A program made the position numbers and the translations under genes. From Rhabdophis nuchalis (Eukaryota > Chordata > Lepidosauria > Squamata > Natricidae): DNA of 64,000 bases. The stretch lies in NCBI GenBank assembly GCA_039707465.1, contig CM077643.1, forward strand, positions 243,124,167-243,188,166, written 5' to 3'. Shown here one piece after another: positions 1 to 9,911 of this stretch (position 1 is the stretch's first letter; each line of letters begins with the position of its first letter). The notes under the pieces are model-generated. The model was not told the DNA's origin and did no database searches. It saw only the letters and a program-made list of their open reading frames with translations.

Positions 1-120
1 TATTAAGGAGACGGTGGGTGTTACTGTCAGGGGCCCAATGTAGCTGAGCAAGGCCCCAGGAATGCCCAGCAATCCAATTGCCACTTCCACCAGGCTGGAA
101 ATGATGATGGCTCCTTGGAT
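1..120 (-). CDS. SLC23A1-like coding exon 6, cut by the window edge
   Basis: 40 codons from acceptor CCTAG at 121-122 to the left edge, still open. It encodes [18 protein letters not shown] and [13 protein letters not shown], a membrane segment and the conserved motif that leads into the next helix. Confidence 0.93.
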   Translation of the reverse strand, partial: MQGAIIISSLVEVAIGLLGIPGALLSYIGPLTVTPTVSLI

Positions 121-3100
121 CTAGGGCAGAAACCGGAAAAGGATGAATTAAGTTGAATAAAGATGCATTGCAAATACAGTGTTCCAGCAAGACCAGCATG
201 GCTATATTTCACTCACAACATTTGTAATAATCCTAATTTAGGAAGGATAATCCTCTATCTAAAGAGATTAGACATTTCACAGATTGCCTGTTTCCCTGAA
301 GCCTGGTTTAAGTCTAAGTGGGAAGAGGAAACAGATGCTTCAATGTTGGCTAATAAGCTGTCAGCGCCTAACCTAGCAGACTAAGGAAGCCAATGCAGCC
401 TCTCTGTTGTCCTCTTCCTCTCCCCCCCTCCACTCATGGTAAGATGCAACTTACTTTTTAAAAAGACAGAAATGTTTAGAAGAATGCATGCATTTTATGA
501 TACTCTTCATTGTCACTGCTTGAGAGATGAGCAACTGTAATTTAGGACAAAATGCCTGCTTTCTTGCAAGGATGCATTTAACTTTCTTGGTCTTTCATAT
601 TTATGTACCCAACTGGGTTGGGTTGGGTTATAACCCTTTATAAAAGAACACTTTTGTACAAATTGGGTTCCAATCTGGGTCCTTACAAGGAGAAGGGCGG
701 GGTATAAATTTAATAAAATAAAATAAAATAAAATAAAAAAACAACCTGCCCTTATTCACTGCAACCTTAATCCCTAGCAATAGGGTAGCAAAGAGCCATG
801 GGAAGACTTCCAGCAAGCCCTGAAGGTAACATACACAAATCCCCCCAGCTGAGCCTCCATATCTGGGTCCTGCAATCACCCAGTATAGTTTCTTGCCTGC
901 CAGCTTTGAGCAATAAATGCAAAACTAATAAGTCTAATCCAGAGATTCTTCAACTTGAAGGCTACACTAGGGTTTGCATAGCACTCTAAGGGCTGCACTC
1001 TAGCACAGAGAGTCAGGGTTTGGGTGATTTAAAGAGTGCATGGATGCCTCAAAGTAGTTAAAGCATCTATTCTCGTCTTTAAAAACAAATTAACGTCTCC
1101 CACCGACGTGTACAGTATCTAAATTTTAAGCCCCACCCACTCTGACACCAATGAAAGGTATTTTGATGAGATGCACAGAGGAACTCCCTGACACTTGTTG
1201 CATCAGAGCCTACCAACAACGTTTCCTCCCCCTCCACACTGCCAAAAAAAAAAAAAATCCAAACAAAATAGAAACTTCTTGGTGACCTAATCTTAACCCT
1301 ACCCTTGTATACCTTGGTAACTAAGGCTCAGTTCCTCCAAAAATATGCTAAATAATTTCAACACCTCATAATAGGGCACAGTTCAGGCAATTATTTGAAA
1401 TCTTGTCTTTGGAGATTCTCAATCATCCAGGTCATGATTGTCCCAGAGATGCTTTTCCAAAAGGCAACTGGACTTTGTTTTTCCTTGAAGACATTTTGCT
1501 TCTCATCCAAGAAGCTTCTTCAGTTCTGACAGTCAGAACTGAAAAAGCTTCTTGAATAAGAAGCGAAACGCCTTCAAGGAAAAGCAAAGTCCAGTTGCCT
1601 TTTGGAAAAGCATCTCTGGGATATATTTGAAATCTTAGTAAATATCACATTTTAATTGCTTTATCTTGCCTAACATACCATCTATCTAACAAAGAAGTAA
1701 TAGAAAAAGTTAAAATCTGATACACTTCCCTCAATAGGTATGGAAAATTACCTATAAGTGCAATAACCATATTTTATTGGAATAAATAAAAGACAAACTT
1801 GGAAAAGAGGCAAATCTGAAAGAGGTTCCTAAGGATTAAAAATATGCTTATAACTTTGAATTACACAGAGAAAATTCAAGCACAAAACCAAGAAAACAAA
1901 TAACTGAATGAAATAAATATAAAGGACAGCTTTCTGAATTGAAGGATAAAGAACATCTGAATTTATAATAAAGAACATTTGGTGAGTGTACTTATAAGCA
2001 GAAAATGTGGCTATAAAGGTTATAAAGAATTCCTCCTGTTCACTATTTCCCACTGATGCCTGATTTCCTGAGAAATGTGGCTGGGTGTACTTCTGGGAAG
2101 GCTGGGGTCAAACTTACTTCTCTCATTCTTGGTTGCCATATGTGAGAAGTGCTCAGTGGTAATGTCCAATTGCCATAGATTTGGTCTGCATGAATTAAGC
2201 AAGAAATTGGGGTTAAAGAGCACAACTAGACAATAAGCTTTCTCTTTCCAGAACAGCCTAAATCCCAGAGAGAATAGTGGATATGGGGCAATATATTTCT
2301 TCTCCCTGCATCCCATTTATTAACATTATGGTGATAGGTAGTATGTGTTGAGGAATAAACATTTGTTTAAAGTTGTGTATAAATGTGTGCTTCTCTCAAT
2401 TTTGTTATACAGAAATGACAGTTGGGTATGCCAGGAGAAACAAAATAAATTGAATGCAATGAGGATGGGGTCTTTAAGAAATATGTGTAGTAAAACAGAA
2501 AATGCTTGGGTCAAGGTGAAGAGGCTGATGTTTGGATGTAGGCTGAAAGGAAAACAGAGGAACCAGGGTAAAAGAAATGCCAACCCTAACTTATAAAAAT
2601 AAGAATGAATGAATTTGGGAAGAAGGAAGAAGGAAGAAGGAAGAAGGAAGAAGAAGAAGAAGAAGAAGAAGAAGAAGAAGAAGAAGAAGAAGAAGAAGAA
2701 GAAGAAGAAGAAGAAGAAGAAGAAGAAGAAGAAGAAGAAGAAGAAGAAGAAGAAGAAGAAGAAGAATGTATTTATTGAATGGAGTTTATGACAGTAAAAA
2801 AGAAAGAAAACTAATAAAAAAGTGTGTGACCATGGTGGATGCAAGGATGCACTCTACAGATAGAAAGATATGGAAAGCTATGGTGAATGGTTTCTATGAA
2901 CTAAACCTACATTCCCTTTTTAAATTGTATGCACTTAATATCTTTGGCTTATAATTTACTTGCTTTTTACAGTCTACATAATATTGCTTGAAAGTTTGTA
3001 TCCAGATCCCGATGGCTTTGAATGTATGTATTTTGGACTCCTACATGCAGTAGTTTCCAAAATCAAGGGTAAAGAATAATAGGAATTCCAATCAGAAAAT

Positions 3101-4625
3101 CTGGAAGGCAAGCAATTTGTCTACCACAATGCTTCTCAACCTTGGCAACACTAAGATATGTGGATGTCTAGCTGCGAAATTCTGATTCTTGTTTATAGTC
3201 ACATCACATAGACATATGCAAGTAACCCTTGACGTATGACCACAATTGAGCCCAAAATTTCTGTTGCTAAGTGAGACAATTGTTAAGTGAGTTTTGCCCC
3301 ATTTTACGGCTTTTCTCGCCACAATTGTTAAGTGAATCTGGCTTCCTCGTTGACTTCGCTTGTCGGAATGTTGCGAAAGGTGATCACATGACCCTGGGAC
3401 AGAGGTGGGTTTCTGCCAGTTCACCCCAGATTGGGCAAACCGGTAGTAGCAGAGGCGGGAGGCTCCAACCACCTGCCCAGACACTTCTGTCCATGCGCGC
3501 ACATGCGCACAAGTGAACCGTTAGTAAAATAAATTGAAACCCATCACTGCCTTGGGATACTCCAACTGTCATAAATATAAACTAGTTGCCACAGGGCAAC
3601 TTCGATCACATGCCCATGCAATGGTCGTAAGTGTGTAAAACAGCCATAAGTCACTTTTTTTCAGTGCCATTTGTAAATTTGAACAGTCACTAAACAAACG
3701 GATGGAAATTGAGGACTACCTGTATTACCATTTGGAAAGCTACTGACTTCCTTTGCTCAGTTAAAGGCTTCTGAAGATATTTCTATTCTAGCTCCTGTCA
3801 GCTTACAGGCTGTCCAAGTTTCATTACCTTCTGGAGGACATTTCCATTTTTCCAGGGCCAAGATGGATTTGGCAGGAACCAGGAACGCCAGGGCACTGGC
3901 TTGAAACAGAGGAAGCCTGCCTTACGGAAGTGGGGGGGGAAAGTGCATGGATTCAGTGCTTTTGTCAGGGAATTGCACAGCAAGTGCTCAAACAAAGTCA
4001 GGCTGACACAAACTTGTAGTGTATATACTGCTCTCCTTTTCTGCCTTTCGGCTCATCACCAGAAACCATCTAGACCAGAGGTCTCATTCTTGCGGCCCAC
4101 AGGACAGTATCTTGTGGCCCCCACCGTGATATGAAAGTATAATATTAGTATTAATATTAGTATTAATATTAATATCAGGAATCCCTTATGTGGTCCAGCC
4201 TCACCCAGCCTCTGCCTCCAGTGGCCCCCAGGTAAATTGAGTTTGAGACTCCTGATCTAGACAGAAAGCTATGAGTTCCATTGTGCAATTTTTTTTATAT
4301 GTGTGTTACGTTTTTGAGCTGATCAATAAATAAGTCAGGGAGACTATTATAGATCTATTTTGAGCTTTTTAGCTCTCATCAGCTAGCCATACCCTTACTG
4401 GGATTTGAACCGGGGCTGTATTACATGCTAGGCAGGAGCCTTAGCCATTAGGCCACCACGTTCTCTTCCTGATCAGCTGAGACAGAAGGATAAGTATATA
4501 CTTGTGTCACAACACCCTGTTAAGCCCCAATTAGGGGAGGAAGCATCAATAAATAAGTCTCCCTGACTTATTTATTGATCAGCTCAAAAACGTAACATAC
4601 ATACATACATACATACATACATACA

Positions 4626-4658
<33 letters not shown>

Positions 4659-7600
4659 TACATCTAGATATACACCAAACTAGATAGTCAGGCGAACACA
4701 AACTTGTAGTTTTATATAAAGAAATATATTTTGCATTTAGTTATACAGCAAACTAGATAGGCAAACACAAATTTGTAGTTTTATCAAAATAAATATGTTT
4801 TGCATCTGTATATACAGCAAACAAGATAGTCAGGCAAGCAGGAGCATCATGAGGTAAATCACAGAACACGTAGGGCACACAGAAGAAAATGGCGGCAAAA
4901 AAGGAAAACTCCCCTTCCGCACCCACAGCAACCAATCACAGCACAAATTACCTCAGGAGCCAGCACTCTCTAATCAATCAACTATAACTGTGTGTTCTGG
5001 CTCATTGTACAACCCCACTGTTCCAGCTACTAAATTTAAACATCTTAACAGTTTCCCCCTCATAATGGTCTCTTCTCTGATACATTCACCAAGGAGCAAA
5101 CCAGATAAGCCATACCTTATGCCCACAGTGCTTTGGATGAGGGTGGTGATGCCCACACAACTGAAGATGGTGCCAATAAGTTGACTGATGGTGTACTGGT
5201 CCTTCCCTACACAGAGAGACTCTGCCAGAAGGAAGGGAACGGCGATGGTGCCACTGAAACACGTCAAGTAGTGCTGGAGGAAAGATTAGGGTGGAGGATT
5301 AGGGTGTCAAATGAGCGTAAGATTAGACAATGTCTCCAAACTGAGACACAGGCATCACTGCTTTGGGATGCAGCTGTACATTCATTGGTTATATAAAAAT
5401 GCTTAAATTCTATTCAACTGAAGCCACAATCTGTGAAATATTAGTCAAAGACATTTCCTGAGAGTTGTCTGACATTTCTTTAAACCAGAGGTCTCATTCT
5501 CGCGGCCCACAGGCCAATTGCGGCCCGCAGGACGGTATCTTGTGGCCCCCACCATGATATGAAAGTATAATATTAGTGCAGCCCGCAGGGGGAGTGGACC
5601 TCTGTGGAATCCCTTATGCGGCCCAGCCTCACCCAGCCTCTGCCTCCAGCGGCCCTCAGGTAAATTGAGTTTGAGACCCCTGCTTTAAACTCTGAATTCA
5701 GTGGTGAGGGACTGTAAGAGTGCATCCAAAATGGGACCAATGACATGCAAAACAGAGGGGTCATCATGCTTGGTATATTCTGAAATTTGTTGAAATCTTT
5801 TTTTTTTAAACTTAAAGGCAAGAATGGTTTTTTTCAATGCCCAAATGCCTCTCCCACAGTCACCTTCTGCTCCTAAAATGGCATGATAGCAGTTTTTCAA
5901 TATCTAAAGCATTGCCACAAAGAAAAGAGAGTCAACTTATTCTCCAAAGCACCTGAAGACAGGACAAGAAACAATGGATGGAAACCAATCAAGGAGAGAA
6001 ACGACTTAGAACTAAGGAAAAATTTCCTGACAGTTAGAACAATTAATCAGTGGAACAACTTGCCTCCAGAAGTTGTGAATGCTTCAACACTGGAAGTTTT
6101 AAAGAAGAGATTGAACAACATTTGTCTGAAATGGTAGAGGGTTTCCTCCTGAGCAGGGGTTTTGACTAGAAAATCCCCAAAGTCCCATCCAACTCTGTTA
6201 TTCTGTTAAAATATTCACGTACTACACATTGCAATGACGGTGAGCATTGAAGGGATTCACCGAATGGTGGAACTATTTTGTTTAGAATCCAAAATAAACC
6301 ATCATGCTCAATTGTTTCAGGTCAGCTACTCTTCAGCAAAACCAAAACCAAAACTGAAATATTGTGATTGAGCCTGATTCAGATTAAATGAAATCTGGAC
6401 TCTGTAATTCAATTGCCACCATCTGCAATCAAGACAAAATATCACACCATGCTTTATTCAGCATTTCCCTCCCCTCCAATTTTTCCAGCATCTTTTCTCT
6501 CTGCCCTCAGTTGACTTCCCAATGTCCTGGTGTATCAAATCCCACCTTCCACCCCTACAATCTTCCAAGTGTCATCCTTCCCACCCGTCAGCTTCCTCCT
6601 TCTGTGTCTGAGTGCTTCATATCCCTCTGGTTCCCTTTGCTCCCATCTCTCCATCTTTTCTTTTCCCTGTCTCCTTCCCTCAGCTACTGAACCCCTTGCT
6701 TCCTGTCTCACCCCAAATTATTTCTGCCAGGGGGTCAAGGAGGCTCTTTTTGTTCCATAATCAGAGCAAAGCACTGAAATATGACTTATTTGGGACATAG
6801 ACCACAAGGAAACCCCTATCCTATGTAGAGAATGGGACACACAAAGTTGTGTTCATTCTTGTTGCAGCTCCATTATTGGCACGGAGACAACAGATGGATC
6901 ATAGGCTTTGTAAGGGTATTTTTTCTTCTCGCTATAAATTTTTCAATTTTTTAAAAAGTGCATCTGAAATAGAAGTATGAAAGCATAATCCCAAGATGAG
7001 ATTGAGCTGCAAAGTTCTATACGTGCTAATATTGCAGAGATAAACGAACAATAGAAGTAAGATGCAATCACCATTTACTATAAGTCTTGTACTCAAGGTA
7101 CATCTTGTACCTTTTCAACAATGGCACCATTGATGTGGGAACACACACAGCACCACCTAAATACTTGTAAAGAGTCACTCTGTTATTGTGGGTGGAGAAA
7201 CCATCACCATGCCAAATATTTGTTAATTTAAACAAGCCAGGGAGAACAGCAGAAGAGCCCGGAAGGAGCTAACTCAGTTTATTATACCTGAAATCCCAGG
7301 AGGATGCAGAGATACCATGGGGGCGCATCTTCGATTGTATAGAGCATGTCAAAATTCTTCTGCTCTTTGGAGACTGGCGGAGCAACACAATTCCCATTTG
7401 CTGCTTTTTGCTGAAAATTAAAAAGAGCCATTGAACATAAAGGAAAAGGCTGGGAAGATTTCTGTTATAACTGGAGCAGGTGTCATGATAATCCTTGTGT
7501 ATGCTACAGTGACAATGATGCACCAGCAATGAACATGGTCTCCAAACTTGTTACAATCTCAACTATAGCCAGCAGAAATGGATAGGAGTGCTGAAATTCA

Positions 7601-8720
7601 CTGTAATGCCTGAGATTATTACCCATTTTATTAGACTTCCACTCGATCTTTCTCCCTGTTCTTCGTTATGAGAAGAATGAAAAGTCCATCTTGGAATACA
7701 AGATGAGAAGGAGATTCGCTAGGAATAAAGAAAGTCTGTATCTTCTACTACTTCTTAACAATGACTGACACTTCTTGGATAGATTTGAAAATTCTGAGAA
7801 AAGATGGACACCACCCCTCCTAAATGGAAGACAATGGGATTCAGTTGCTCATGTGCCCAGTGTGTCTACAATGAAAGTATGACCAGAGTCATGTTCTGTA
7901 GTCTCTGGTCATGGAGGAACTCCTAAATTCTCAAAAACAACTTTCCTCAACCTGTAATCTGCTGAACATATTGCACTACAACTTTTACAGTTGGCTGGGA
8001 CTTCTGAGGATTGCCTCCAACATAGCTGGAAGCAGAACTTAGGGAGAGGTGGATACAAGAATCTGGGAGGCAGATGTGGACAGCAAAAATGGTGTATCTC
8101 TACATGGGGCTCCCCTTGAGGTGCACTCGAAGGTTACAGCTAGTCCAGAATGCGGCCGCGCAGGTGATTATGGGAGCCTCCAGGCATTCCCACATAACAC
8201 CTCTCCTGCGCGAGCTGCACTGGCTACCTGTGGCCTTTCGGGTGCGCTTCAAGGTGTTGACGACCATCTTCAAAGCGCTCCATGGCTCGGGGCCTAGTTA
8301 TATGCGAGACCGTCTTCTGCCCCATACATCCCTTTGACCGATCTGCTCCCACAGAGAGGGCCTTCTCAGGGTGCCGTCGGCCGGGCAATGCCGGTTGGCG
8401 ACACCCAGGGGAAGGGCCTTCTCTGTGGCGGGCCCCACCCTCTGGAACGACTTGCCCCGCGAACTGCGCACCATCTCAGACCTCCGCCTCTTCCACCAGC
8501 GTCTTAAAACGCACCTTTTCCAACAAGCCGGCCTAGCATAACTTCCCGTTTTTCACTGTTTTTAGATAGATTTTAATTAGGGGGATTTTATACTATTTTA
8601 GCACAGGCATGGATTTAATAGCTTTTTAAAATTTGTATTTTTGTTATATATGTATTGTTTTAAATTTCCTGTGCGCCGCCCTGGGTCTTTTTTGGAGAAG
8701 GTGCGGGGTATAAATTTGAA

Positions 8721-8795
<75 letters not shown>

Positions 8796-9911
8796 TTAAT
8801 CATGCTACATTTATCATTGTGTTCTGCCCTATCCAACCATGAGCTTCTTGGTGATGGGTATATTTTCTACTACAACTTTCAGAGTTTATGCAAGAAATCC
8901 CAGATTCATATACATAATTCCATCCAGTGGTTTATTCAGAGGAAGACCACAGAGCCAGTTTGGTGTAGTGGCTAAGAACCTTGCCCAGAAACCAGAAGCT
9001 TATGAATTCTAGCCTTGCCGTGCCATGAAAGCCAGCTGGATGACTTTGGGCCAGTCACTCTCTCTCTCAGCCCAACCCATCTCTAAGGGTTGTTGTTGTG
9101 GGAAAATGGGAGGAATGAGTATGAACACCATTAGCTGACAAAAATTAAGGCAGAGTAAAAATTTAATAAATAAGTAAATAAATAATAAGATCAAGTTACA
9201 TCCACAATATAAAACCGGTAGAAAAATAAATATATGGAGGCCTGCTGGACATTCAATAATTCAATAATTATATCCTTTGCGATGCTGAATTCCAGTGCTC
9301 TACAACAGCTAAGGAATCCACTATGAACATGGAATCTAACTTCAATACACAAGACCTTTGAATCATTCCTCACTGTTGCCTTTAAGCCCTCCATAAAAAG
9401 AAGTGTGGGTGCAGCGCTAGACATCTTCAACTTACTCTTCCAAGATCACAATCAGGTATACTATGTACAAACAATATCCTTGAATACAATAGAGGCCACA
9501 TTCGATGAGTGTGATCCATTCACCCCAAGTTTTAGAAAAGTCCACAAGGATTCTGCAATGAATGTGGTATCTGCCCAATCAATTGATCTAAGAATAATCC
9601 ATGCATTCGAATAACACAAAACATACTGGCAAATAATTAATCCAGCAAAAAAAAAATGATATTAGAAATTAGGTGAAGTCAAATTGTCCATATGTCTCCA
9701 TATGCAAAAAGATTAATGCTATATGGAAATGTATTTGAAACTATGTCAGGCTTCATGGCAGTCTGCTGTTGTCTCTGTTTCTCTGCTAACAGTCAACAAA
9801 AATAGCCTATCGCCGTCTTTGTTTTAAATTGTGCTTAGTATTTCTGAGAAAGAATAATGTTAACTTTAAATTTACCTCGCCATGCGAAGGATCTTCAGAG
9901 TTGCTCTCCAT
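1..9911 (-). CDS. SLC23 family transporter (SLC23A1-like), 5' part of gene, six coding exons
   Basis: SLC23 proteins are multi-pass plasma-membrane transporters; SLC23A1 and A2 carry sodium plus ascorbate, and mammalian SLC23A4 carries nucleobases. Six exons on the minus strand (9876-9911, 7288-7410, 5116-5273, 3828-3916, 2118-2185, 1-120) join in phase through GT/AG sites to give 198 uninterrupted codons. Visible hallmarks are [40 protein letters not shown], a WKCPPE segment, an N-glycosylation sequon (NWT) in the extracellular loop, and [13 protein letters not shown]. The WKCPPE and IYGNW segments resemble human SLC23A1 more than SLC23A2 (from memory). The paralogue is unsettled: SLC23A1 or the nucleobase-type SLC23A4 are both possible, so no symbol is given. 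The rest of the gene lies left of the window. Introns hold L2, CR1, SINE, hAT and palindromic repeats. Confidence 0.88.
664..745 (+). repeat. L2-like LINE 3' terminus fragment with (AATAA)n tail
   Basis: The segment ending in GGGCGGGGTATAAATTTAAT followed by repeated AATAA units resembles the 3' ends of the larger LINE copies at 8700 and 61810. It is a very short, 5'-truncated copy in the SLC23-like intron. Confidence 0.6.
1405..1623. mobile_element. Palindromic element with about 90-bp arms and 13-bp target duplication
   Basis: Arms 1441-1530 and 1532-1621 are near-perfect reverse complements around a single-base centre at 1531. Outside the left arm, 36 further bases (1405-1440) belong to the insert. 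Flanks 1392-1404 and 1624-1636 both read TATTTGAAATCTT, so the whole unit was inserted and duplicated 13 bp. No coding capacity. The class is unknown: the long duplication fits retroposition better than a hAT or mariner mechanism. Confidence 0.75.
2118..2185 (-). CDS. SLC23A1-like coding exon 5
   Basis: 68 nt. It encodes [18 protein letters not shown] and MRE. NWT is the extracellular N-glycosylation sequon expected here in SLC23A1-type proteins. Donor GAA|GTAAGT, phase 0. Confidence 0.94.
2619..2766. repeat. GAA/TTC triplet microsatellite
   Basis: A GAAG-type start gives way at about 2653 to a pure AAG/GAA array of roughly 38 triplets. It sits in the SLC23-like intron 4. On the gene's sense strand it reads as TTC/CTT. 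The apparent poly-Lys and poly-Phe reading frames across it are artefacts. Confidence 0.95.
3235..3722. mobile_element. Mariner-like non-autonomous element (CAGGTAGTCC family), interrupted
   Basis: Terminal inverted repeats start near ACCCTTGACG and end GAGGACTACCTG, flanked by TA on both sides. The same unit recurs at 54213-54548, 21535-21731 and, more diverged, about 50740-51071. A hAT-type element is inserted at 3400-3549. TA flanks suggest Tc1/mariner mobilisation. No transposase is seen. Confidence 0.7.
3400..3549. mobile_element. hAT-type MITE (CAGTGGTGGG family) nested in the mariner-like copy
   Basis: The terminal repeats are CAGAGGTGGGTTTC and GAAACCCATCACTG. The 8-bp flanks are CCCTGGGA and CCTTGGGA (one mismatch). 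Same family as 14349, 18768, 25374 and 34573. Confidence 0.8.
3828..3916 (-). CDS. SLC23A1-like coding exon 4
   Basis: 89 nt. It encodes [16 protein letters not shown] and ends in WKCPPE. The acceptor is GCAG, and the donor AAG|GTAATG leaves a G that pairs with AC of the next exon to make Asp. Confidence 0.94.
4076..4254. mobile_element. hAT-type MITE with 8-bp duplication ATCTAGAC
   Basis: Ends CAGAGGTCTCATTC and GTTTGAGACTCCTG are inverted. Flanks 4068-4075 and 4255-4262 are both ATCTAGAC. It is closely related to the copy at 5486-5682, and both contain the conserved GCGGCCCACAGG block. Confidence 0.85.
4305..4596 (-). repeat. tRNA-derived SINE head between perfect 39-bp inverted arms
   Basis: Positions 4305-4343 and 4558-4596 are exact reverse complements over 39 bp. 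Between them, on the minus strand (about 4378-4470), lie A-box-like TGGCCTAATGGCTAAGG and B-box-like GGTTCAAATCC, as in tRNA-derived SINEs. A (CATA)n array follows directly at 4595-4653. It is either two inverted SINE copies or a foldback unit. Confidence 0.65.
4595..4653. repeat. (CATA)n microsatellite
   Basis: About 14 copies of a tetranucleotide abut the right inverted arm and end in a short AT-rich stretch. Confidence 0.95.
5116..5273 (-). CDS. SLC23A1-like coding exon 3
   Basis: 158 nt from acceptor CTCCAG to donor AAG|GTATGG. It encodes [16 protein letters not shown] and [19 protein letters not shown], covering the first membrane helices. The last codon (Arg) is split AG|G with the next exon. 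Confidence 0.95.
5486..5682. mobile_element. hAT-type MITE with 8-bp duplication CTTTAAAC
   Basis: Terminal repeats CAGAGGTCTCATTC and GTTTGAGACCCCTG. Flanks 5478-5485 and 5683-5690 are identical (CTTTAAAC). Same family as 4076-4254, lacking that copy's internal ATTAGT-rich stretch. Confidence 0.87.
5895..6212 (+). mobile_element. CR1 LINE, 3' end fragment
   Basis: It encodes the end of a CR1-type reverse transcriptase ORF ([20 protein letters not shown]) and ends with the CR1 3' terminus, CCATCCAACTCTGTTATTCTG. 5'-truncated, in SLC23-like intron 2. Confidence 0.85.
7288..7410 (-). CDS. SLC23A1-like coding exon 2
   Basis: 41 codons, phase 0 at both ends, with a TTTTCAG acceptor and a CAG|GTATAA donor. 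It encodes the end of the N-terminal tail and the start of the first membrane segment, including [20 protein letters not shown], which matches the family very closely. Confidence 0.93.
8050..8793 (+). mobile_element. L2-like LINE, 3' fragment of ORF2 plus 3' end
   Basis: The broken ORF2 frames include [28 protein letters not shown] and, after frameshifts, the region that precedes a LWNDLP-type motif in sister copies. The 3' end carries GCCGCCCTGGGTC and TATAAATTTGAATT, then tails of (AAAT)n at 8722-8753 and (AAGT)n at 8754-8793. A decayed, 5'-truncated copy. Confidence 0.8.
8951..9190 (+). mobile_element. tRNA-derived squamate SINE
   Basis: The head AGCCAGTTTGGTGTAGTGGC has an A-box-like core. 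The body contains TGACTTTGGGCCAGTCACTC and ends in an A-rich AAATAAGTAAAT tail. The same SINE appears reversed at 12044-12272 and split at 17307-17935. Confidence 0.75.
9876..9911 (-). CDS. SLC23A1-like coding exon 1 (start exon)
   Basis: The proposed start reads [12 protein letters not shown] and ends at a GT donor in phase 0. It joins in frame to the acceptor of the next exon, whose first codons lead to the conserved [13 protein letters not shown] segment. Family members have a short variable cytoplasmic N-terminus, so similarity cannot confirm this exon. The support is an in-frame ATG, a consensus donor and phase match. An alternative upstream start exon cannot be excluded. Confidence 0.6.

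Noticed and set aside
2326..2844. Open frames with long poly-Lys or poly-Phe
   Set aside because: They are translations of the GAA triplet repeat and have no conserved flanks.
4378..4470. A functional tRNA gene on the minus strand
   Set aside because: A and B boxes are present, but the arms do not form a convincing cloverleaf and the unit lies in a repeat; it is a SINE head.
4595..4653. CRISPR-like or other regularly spaced array
   Set aside because: Plain tetranucleotide microsatellite; this is a vertebrate genome with introns.
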